A stretch of DNA of 64,000 nt, from the NCBI RefSeq assembly GCF_002251795.1, contig NZ_NOXU01000025.1, positions 1 to 64,000 on the forward strand, written 5' to 3'. The notes under the pieces are model-generated. The model was not told where the DNA came from. It saw only the letters and a program-made list of their open reading frames with translations, and made no database searches. The DNA comes from Niveispirillum lacus. GTDB taxonomy: Bacteria; Pseudomonadota; Alphaproteobacteria; Azospirillales; Azospirillaceae. Below are positions 10,198-17,200 of the stretch, in pieces. A program made the translations under genes and the position numbers. How positions within the stretch are numbered: position 1 is the stretch's first letter; the number at the start of each line of letters is the position of its first letter.

Positions 10198-11643
10198 TCA
10201 AGGCTCTTTCAGCGACTCATCCAGGCCACGCAGGATCGGATACAGGAAATAGGACATCAGGCTGCGGCTGCCGACCTTGATCTCTGCCTGCACCGACATG
10301 CCGGCGGTCAGGGTCGTACCCTGTGGCATCCGGTCCAGATGCATCGAAACCAGATCGACCTGCGCCCGATGGATATAGCTGGCTGACACCACCGGCATAC
10401 GCAGGGCGTCGGACTGTTCGACCGTTCCGGGCGCGAAACTTTGCCGGCTGACCGAACGCAAGGTCCCTTTCAGCATGCCATGGCGTTGGAAGGGGAACGG
10501 ATCGACCTTCACCTCCACCATATCGCCGGCCTTTACATAGCCGATATCGCTGGAACTGATGGTGACATCGGCGATCAGGGGCGTATCCAGCGCGACCAGG
10601 GTAATCAGCGCCTCGGCCTCGCGGGCGACAGCGCCCGGCGACATGCGGGCAACCTCCTGGACAATGGCGTCGGCGGGGGCGGCCAGTTCCACCAGATCAT
10701 TGCGGCGCACGGCTTTGGCCAGATCTTCATCAACCTGGCTGGCCTGATGACGGGTCTCAACCAACTGTTCCAGCAACTGGCGTTGCCAGTCATCAATGAA
10801 ATTCTGACGTTCAGCCCGGCGCGCGGTCAAGGTGGCCCGCAGCTCCTCAATCCGATTGGTCATGGTCTGCAGGCTGCGTTCCGCCTCCATCCGCGCCGCC
10901 TGTGACTCCAGCAATTGCAGACGTGAACCGGTCTGCGCCTTGAAAAGCTGGTCCCGGACATTCTCGACATCCCGATAAACAGCAAGCTGCCCTGTCAGGG
11001 CCTTCTGTTCATCCATCGTCGACCGCAGGCTGGCTTCCAGGCTGGCGATATCGCCGTCAAAACTGGCAAGACGGGAGGCATACTGGGCCTGGCGCCGACG
11101 CATCAGGCTGGTCTGCAACATCATATCCGGGTCGGGATCAGCGGCCATGCTTTCCGGCACATCCTTGCCCGCACTCTCCAGTTCCAGACGCCGCAACTGT
11201 GCAAACAATGACCGCTGACGGGACGAAAGGGCCGCGCGATCAGCTTCGGTGAATGTGGGGTCCAGCGTGGCCAGCACCTGACCTTTGCGCACGATGTCAC
11301 CGGGCTGAACCCGCAACTCCCGCACCACCGACCGTTCGATCGGCTGCAGCAGGATGGGCGCGGCCTGGGTGACAAGGCGGCCCGGTGCCACCACGATCCT
11401 GTCCACCTGCACAAAGCAGGCGATGACCGCGATGATGACCAGCATCGCGGCGGCCGCCAGATGCGGCGCCCCCAGGATGGCCGGCGGCGGTTCGCGCACG
11501 ATGATCTCAAGTTCCGTTTGGAACTCCAGAGCCTCGGGCGCCACGGGCATGCGGGGGGCCGGCGTGCCGACAAACAGCCGCCAGCGCTCGCGCAATGCCC
11601 GCCAGGGCCGCGTCAATGGATGTGCTGTGTCTGGGTTTCCCAT
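10198..11643 (-). CDS. HlyD-family type I secretion membrane fusion protein
   Basis: 481 residues from the ATG at 11643, which overlaps the end of the ABC exporter gene by 31 bases. A cytoplasmic N-terminus precedes one membrane segment (AAAAMLVIIAVIACFVQV, about residues 65-85). Then come half-lipoyl (VQPGDIVRKGQVLATLDP), a long alpha-helical coiled-coil hairpin, the second half-lipoyl (APADAIVQEVARMSPG) and a beta-barrel domain (DVTISSSDIGYVKAGDMVEVKVD). This is the periplasmic adaptor that bridges the ABC exporter to a TolC-type outer-membrane channel, which is not encoded in this window. It is co-transcribed with the exporter. Confidence 0.93.
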   Translation of the reverse strand: MGNPDTAHPLTRPWRALRERWRLFVGTPAPRMPVAPEALEFQTELEIIVREPPPAILGAPHLAAAAMLVIIAVIACFVQVDRIVVAPGRLVTQAAPILLQPIERSVVRELRVQPGDIVRKGQVLATLDPTFTEADRAALSSRQRSLFAQLRRLELESAGKDVPESMAADPDPDMMLQTSLMRRRQAQYASRLASFDGDIASLEASLRSTMDEQKALTGQLAVYRDVENVRDQLFKAQTGSRLQLLESQAARMEAERSLQTMTNRIEELRATLTARRAERQNFIDDWQRQLLEQLVETRHQASQVDEDLAKAVRRNDLVELAAPADAIVQEVARMSPGAVAREAEALITLVALDTPLIADVTISSSDIGYVKAGDMVEVKVDPFPFQRHGMLKGTLRSVSRQSFAPGTVEQSDALRMPVVSASYIHRAQVDLVSMHLDRMPQGTTLTAGMSVQAEIKVGSRSLMSYFLYPILRGLDESLKEP

Positions 11644-13742
11644 AGGTGCCGGTAAATGTCGCAACGTTGCAGCAAGGTGGAGTGCGGGGCGCAATCGACC
11701 AACCGTCCCTGTTCCAGCACCATGATCTTGTCCGCCTTCACCAGCGAGGAGAGCCGGTGCGAGACGATGACCATGGTGCGGCCCTGGGCAATGCGGGTCA
11801 GGTTGCGCTGGACGATGGCTTCGCTGTCTGGATCAAGCGCGCTGGTGGCTTCATCAAAGATCAGCAGACGGGGCTTGGTGACCAGCGCGCGGGCGATGGC
11901 GATACGCTGACGCTGACCACCGGAGAAGTTGGACGCATTCTCCTCCACCATTGTATCATAGGACATTGGCAGCCGGTCGATGAATTCATCGGCACCCGCC
12001 ATCTGGGCCGCCTGCAGGATTTCCTGAAATGGCGCGTCGGGCCGGGCGGCAGCGATGTTTTCGCGGATCGTGCCGTGGAATAGCAGATTGTCTTGCAGAA
12101 CCACGCCGATGGATTGGCGCAGATGGTTGAGGTCGATATGGCGCAGATCAACACCATCCAGCTTGATCAACCCCTCCTGTGGCAGGTGGATTGACTGGAT
12201 CAGGCGGGTGATCGTGGTTTTGCCCGATCCGGACCGTCCCACCACCCCAACCACCTGGCCTTCCTCAACCTCGAATGACACACGGTTCAAGGCCGGGCTG
12301 GCGCCGGGATTATACCGGAACGTCACCTCATCGAAGACCATCTTGCCGGTGATCACGGGTCGCGACTGGCGTGTATGGCCATGTCGTTCCGGCTCGCTGT
12401 TCATGACATTGCCCAGCATGTTCACCGACAGCTCGGCCTCCTGATACTCGTTGATCAGGGCCACCATCTGCAGCAACGGTCCGGTCACCCGGCTTGACAG
12501 CATGTTAAAGGCGATCAGGGCACCCAGGGTCAGGTGCCCGTCAAAGACCTGGACCGCACCGATCGACAGGATGGCGATCTGCATCACCTTTTCCAGGCCT
12601 GTGGTCAGTACACTGCCAAGGGCACTGATCCGGCCGACATTGGCATGTCGGCGCACCGCCTGCGCTACCTTCTGGTCCCAGGCAATCTGCCGGTTATTCT
12701 CCAGCACCAGGGACTTGACGGCACGCATGGAGTGCAGGGTTTCAACCAGATGGGCCTGCCGACTGGCCTCCGTTTCATAAAGACGGGCCAATTCCCGCCG
12801 GAACATCGGCACCATACAGCCGATGATCCCGGCAATGGCCAGCGAAAACCCGAGCACGACCGCCATGAGCAGCCCGCTATACAAGAACAGCAGCACCAAC
12901 AGCACCGGCAGGGTGATGCAATCCAGGATCACCTGGAACAAGCGGCCGGTCAGGAAATGGCGCAGCTTCTCGGTCTGCTGCATGTGCCGGGTGAGGACAC
13001 CGGCACTGTTGCGCTCAAAAAAGTGCAATGGCAGCGACAGAAGATGCTGGAAGGTCCGCGACGTCAGTCTTGCGTCGATTTTATTGGAGGCCAGAAGCAT
13101 CAAGTTCTGGCGTACGTAACCGAAGAACCCGTCGAAAACCGTCAGCACCAGATAGACAATCACAATCACGAACAATGTCTGGTAGCTGTGATGCGGTACG
13201 ACCTTGTCGACCAGAACCTGGAACATCATCGGCATGAACAGGCCGATAAGGTTGGCCATGAGCGTGGCGATGGCGACGCCCCGGAAAAACTTCGCGTTGC
13301 GAAGGATTTCAGGGAAGAACCAGCGAAAGCCGAAAGGTTGGGCTTCGTCGAGCAGGGCCCACACGCGCTTGGAAAGGATCACCTCCCCTGACCAATCGGC
13401 GACGAACTCGCTTTCCGGTACAAACCGCACCCCTTCGGCTTCACGCCTCGGGTCCAGAACCGCGGCGTGCATCACGCCTTCGGACAGCAGGGCATAGGCA
13501 AGGATTACCCAGTGCCCATCCTTCATGATCGCAATTGCCGGGTAGGCGCTACCCAGTTCGCAGGCCGACTTCCAACTCATACGCACATGCCGCCCTTTCA
13601 GACCGGCCGAACGCATGGATTTCAAAACACTGGTGACGTGATCGCCCTGCGATTCCTGCGGCAACTCATCTGGTGCCAACTGCACGCCATGATGCAGGGC
13701 AATCAGGAACAGGCAGCGCAATACCGTGATGTAAGGGGACAA
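11613..13742 (-). CDS. Type I secretion ABC exporter with N-terminal C39-like domain
   Basis: 709 residues beginning at a TTG (13742); the only in-frame alternatives are internal. Residues 1-125 form a C39-peptidase-like domain (ITVLRCLFLIALHHG, GHWVILAYAL) but lack the usual Gln-x5-Cys active-site context, as in HlyB-type exporters where the domain binds rather than cuts the substrate. A transmembrane ABC region follows (about 150-440), then the nucleotide-binding domain with Walker A GRSGSGKTT, signature FSGGQRQR, Walker B LLIFDEATSALD and the H-loop IVSHRLSSL. With the HlyD-like partner it forms a type I secretion system. The divergent Thr-rich repeat protein is the obvious candidate substrate. 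Confidence 0.92.
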   Translation of the reverse strand: MSPYITVLRCLFLIALHHGVQLAPDELPQESQGDHVTSVLKSMRSAGLKGRHVRMSWKSACELGSAYPAIAIMKDGHWVILAYALLSEGVMHAAVLDPRREAEGVRFVPESEFVADWSGEVILSKRVWALLDEAQPFGFRWFFPEILRNAKFFRGVAIATLMANLIGLFMPMMFQVLVDKVVPHHSYQTLFVIVIVYLVLTVFDGFFGYVRQNLMLLASNKIDARLTSRTFQHLLSLPLHFFERNSAGVLTRHMQQTEKLRHFLTGRLFQVILDCITLPVLLVLLFLYSGLLMAVVLGFSLAIAGIIGCMVPMFRRELARLYETEASRQAHLVETLHSMRAVKSLVLENNRQIAWDQKVAQAVRRHANVGRISALGSVLTTGLEKVMQIAILSIGAVQVFDGHLTLGALIAFNMLSSRVTGPLLQMVALINEYQEAELSVNMLGNVMNSEPERHGHTRQSRPVITGKMVFDEVTFRYNPGASPALNRVSFEVEEGQVVGVVGRSGSGKTTITRLIQSIHLPQEGLIKLDGVDLRHIDLNHLRQSIGVVLQDNLLFHGTIRENIAAARPDAPFQEILQAAQMAGADEFIDRLPMSYDTMVEENASNFSGGQRQRIAIARALVTKPRLLIFDEATSALDPDSEAIVQRNLTRIAQGRTMVIVSHRLSSLVKADKIMVLEQGRLVDCAPHSTLLQRCDIYRHLWETQTQHIH

Positions 13743-13756
13743 TCGCCACGTCCATT

Positions 13757-13773
13757 GGCAAGAAGGAAGCCAT
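13757..13773 (-). promoter_or_regulatory. Weak candidate sigma54 promoter for the exporter operon
   Basis: On the minus strand ATGGCTTCCTTCTTGCC has the -24 GG and -12 GC at the canonical 10-base separation with TGGC and TTGC. The transcription start would fall almost on the TTG start codon of the exporter, which argues against it unless translation begins slightly further in. Confidence 0.25.
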
Positions 13774-13879
13774 CCAAGTCGCGCAAACTAATGTGATTCT
13801 GTCGATTGCACGACAAAAAACGACGACACCCCGGCAAATTCGCCGCTACGGTACCGCCACATTCTTAGATTGCCCCCCA

Positions 13880-13897
13880 ACCGGTCCCCCACCGGTC
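13880..13897. repeat. Two ACCGGTC direct repeats spaced one helical turn
   Basis: ACCGGTC occurs at 13880-13886 and 13891-13897, an 11-base offset, about 240 bases upstream of the sigma54-type promoter. The position is plausible for activator binding sites. The function is conjecture. Confidence 0.25.
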
Positions 13898-13961
13898 GCA
13901 ATCGGGGTAGACCCAAGGGTTCCATGGTGTCTCGACCTCAAAAATGCAGGAGGTACACCTA

Positions 13962-14006
13962 ATGTATCTTGACTCCTTTTATGGATGGGTATTCTATCCG
14001 CAATGA
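13962..14006 (+). CDS. Possible 14-residue leader-type ORF with strong ribosome site
   Basis: AGGAGGT at 13949-13955 is followed 6 bases later by an ATG and 14 codons (MYLDSFYGWVFYPQ), rich in aromatic residues. It ends in a TGA that overlaps the ATG of the next tiny frame. The ribosome site is one of the best in the window, but the peptide is too short to judge coding. It lies upstream of the sigma54-type promoter of the repeat gene, so it would need its own promoter (TTGACT at 13969 is inside it). Confidence 0.25.
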   Translation: MYLDSFYGWVFYPQ

Positions 14007-14101
14007 CCCAAAAAATTTGGGCGCCTATACCAAAAGGGGAACGGACCCGGCTATTCGGCCAGCGCTCTTGCGCGCCGATACGGTGCGTGCTTTTACGGTA
14101 A
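14003..14101 (+). CDS. Possible 32-residue ORF coupled to the preceding leader
   Basis: Starts within the ATGA overlap with the 14-residue frame and encodes a basic peptide (MTQKIWAPIPKGERTRLFGQ...) of 32 residues. Similarity is not recognised. It is reported only because of the coupled arrangement behind a strong Shine-Dalgarno. Confidence 0.18.
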   Translation: MTQKIWAPIPKGERTRLFGQRSCAPIRCVLLR

Positions 14102-14133
14102 TCGGCTCCAGATTGTGGGTGCCCGCTTTTGAA

Positions 14134-14150
14134 CTGGCATACTTGTTGCA
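14134..14150 (+). promoter_or_regulatory. Candidate sigma54 (-24/-12) promoter of the repeat-protein gene
   Basis: CTGGCATACTTGTTGCA matches the RpoN consensus YTGGCACGNNNNTTGCW at 15 of 17 positions (counting N), with the invariant GG (14136-14137) and GC (14148-14149) exactly spaced. The predicted transcript start near 14161 gives an 82-base leader before the ATG at 14244. A sigma54-dependent activator is encoded 6 kb downstream (20145). Confidence 0.6.
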
Positions 14151-14243
14151 AGTAAGTCCAGTTGAAATGTGGGCAAGGGTGTTCTTCCAGGCAGGGTTGA
14201 CCATCCTCTTTGTCCACTACCCGCTATGACTCTGGAGTCAGCC

Positions 14244-17200
14244 ATGTCGATCATTTCGTTCCTCACGACCACGCAGATCACGGCGTTGACCACAACGACG
14301 ATCGCTTCGTGGACGACGACAGAGCTGCGGCAGCTCTCCTCGACACAAACCGGTGCGTTAACGACCACCCAGATCGCGGTGTTGTCGACCACCCAGGTTT
14401 CTGCGCTGGCGACCACCCAGCTTAGTGGGTTAACCACCACCGTAATCGCTGGGTTTGCAACCACCCAGTTGGGCGCCGTTTCGGCAACCAATCTCGCCAC
14501 ACTGACAACAACGCAGATCGCCGGGCTGTCAACCACCCAGGTCGGTGGGCTTCTCACGACACAGGTTCGCGCCCTGAACACCACGGTGATCGCGGGCCTG
14601 AACACCACACAAATCGGCGCCCTCACCACAACCCAGGTCGCGTCACTCACGACGACGCAGATTGCCGGTGTAGAAACCACCGACATCGCGGCGCTGAACA
14701 CGACCCAGATTGCGGCGCTGACCACCACCCAGATTGTGGCCCTGAACAGCACACAGTTTGGCGCCATTGAGACAACCGATCTGGCCGCCCTGACCAGCAC
14801 GCAGTTCCGGGTGCTGACCACGGCGCAGATCGCAGGCCTGTCGACCACCCAGACCGGCATCCTGACCACCACGCAGCTTTCTTCGCTGACCACGACCCAG
14901 GTCCGCGCGATCGAGACCACGGACCTCGTGGTTCTGACCACCACACAATTGGCCTCGCTGACCACAACCCAGGTGCCGGTCCTCAGCACGACCCAGGTCA
15001 GTGTGTTGACGACGACCCAGGTCGGGGGGCTGTCCACGACTCAGTTGGTGGCGCTGAGCGCTACCCAGGTTGGTTCGCTGACGACCACCCAGGTTGTGGT
15101 GCTGACGACCACACAGATTGGCAGCCTTGGCACGACGCAGGTTCGTGCGCTGAACACCACGCAGGTGGCTTCGCTGACCACGACCCAGGTCGGCGGTCTG
15201 ACCACGACGCAGGTTGCCGCGCTGACCACGACCCAGATCGGCGGCATTGAGACGACCGATGTTGCGGCCCTGAACACGACGCAGATCGCCGCCCTGACCA
15301 CCGGACAGGTGGCAGCGCTGAACACCACCCAGGTTGGCGCCATTGAGACGACCGATCTGGTGGCCCTGACCACGACCCAGGTCCGTTCGCTGACCACCGC
15401 GCAGGTTGCCAGCCTGTCGACGACCCAGGCCGGCGTGCTGACCACCACCCAGCTTTCTTCGCTGACCACGACCCAGGTCCGCGCCATCGAGACCACGGAC
15501 CTGGTGGTCCTGACCACCACGCAGTTGGCCTCGCTGACCACCACCCTGGTTGCAGCACTCAGCACCACGCAGGTCAGCGCGCTGACCACCACGGCGGTCG
15601 GCGGCCTGACAACGACGCAATTGGTGGCTCTGACGCCTGCGCAGGTCGGTTCGCTGACGACCACCCAGGTTGTGGTGCTGACCACCACGCAGATCGGCGG
15701 GCTCGGCACGACGCAGGTTCGTGCGCTGAACACCACGCAGGTGGCTTCGCTGACCACGACCCAGGTCGGCGGTCTGACCACGACGCAGGTTGCCGCACTG
15801 ACCACGACCCAGATCGGCGGCATTGAGACGACCGATGTTGCGGCCCTGAACACGACGCAGATCGCCGCCCTGACCACCGGACAGGTGGCAGCGCTGAACA
15901 CCACCCAGGTTGGCGCCATTGAGACGACCGATCTGGTGGCCCTGACCACGACCCAGGTCCGTTCGCTGACCACCGCGCAGGTTGCCAGCCTGTCGACGAC
16001 CCAGGCCGGCGTGCTGACCACCACCCAGCTTTCTTCGCTGACCACGACCCAGGTCCGCGCCATCGAGACCACGGACCTGGTGGTCCTGACCACCACGCAG
16101 TTGGCCTCGCTGACCACCACCCTGGTTGCAGCACTCAGCACCACGCAGGTCAGCGCGCTGACCACCACGGCGGTCGGCGGCCTGACAACGACGCAATTGG
16201 TGGCTCTGACGCCTGCGCAGGTCGGTTCGCTGACGACCACCCAGGTTGTGGTGCTGACCACCACGCAGATCGGCGGGCTCGGCACGACGCAGGTTCGTGC
16301 GCTGAACACCACGCAGGTGGCTTCGCTGACCACGACCCAGGTCGGCGGTCTGACCACGACGCAGGTTGCCGCACTGACCACGACCCAGATCGGCGGCATT
16401 GAGACGACCGATGTTGCGGCCCTGAACACGACCCAGATCGCCGCCCTGACCACCGCACAGGTGGCAGCGCTGAACACCACCCAGGTTGGCGCCATTGAGA
16501 CGACCGATCTGGTGGCTCTGACCACCACCCAGGTCCGTTCGCTGACCACCGCACAGGTTGCCAGCCTGTCGACCACCCAGGCCGGCGTGCTGACCACCAC
16601 GCAGCTCTCGTCGCTGACCACGACCCAGGTCCGCGCCATCGAGACCACGGATCTGGTGGTCCTGACCACCACGCAGTTGGCCTCGCTGACCACCACCCTG
16701 GTTGCAGCACTCAGCACCACGCAGGTCAGCGCGCTGACCACCACGGCGGTCGGCGGCCTGACGACCACACAACTGACCGCACTGACGGCGGCGCAGGTTG
16801 GTTCGCTGACGACCACCCAGGTTGTGGTGCTGACCACCACGCAGATCGGCGGTCTGGGCACCACCCAGGTCCGGGCGTTCAACACGACCCAGATTGCGTC
16901 CCTGACCACGACCCAGGTGGGTGGCCTGTCGACCACGCAGGTCGCCAGCCTGACGACCACGCAGATCGGTGGCATTGAGACCACCGACATCGCGGCCCTC
17001 AGCACCACCCAGATCACGGCGCTGACCACGACCCAGATTGTGTCGCTGAACAGCACACAGTTTGGCGCGATTGAGACGACCGATCTGGCGGCTCTGACCA
17101 GCACCCAGTTCCGGGTCCTGACCACGGCACAGATTGCGGGCCTGTCGACCACCCAGGCCGGCATCCTGACCACCACCCAGCTCTCCTCGCTGACCACGAC

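Larger units (their letters stand above)
13743..14243. other. Divergent regulatory region between the T1SS operon and the repeat protein
   Basis: 500 bases, less GC-rich than the genes around it. It holds a strong -24/-12 sigma54-type promoter toward the repeat protein (14134-14150) and a weaker one toward the exporter (13757-13773). It also holds a pair of ACCGGTC direct repeats 11 bases apart (13880-13886 and 13891-13897), and two tiny overlapping reading frames behind an AGGAGGT ribosome site (13962-14101). Confidence 0.6.

Noticed and set aside
13846-14217. A 123-codon minus-strand frame in the regulatory gap
   Set aside because: No ribosome site, low-quality composition, and it covers the likely promoter elements.
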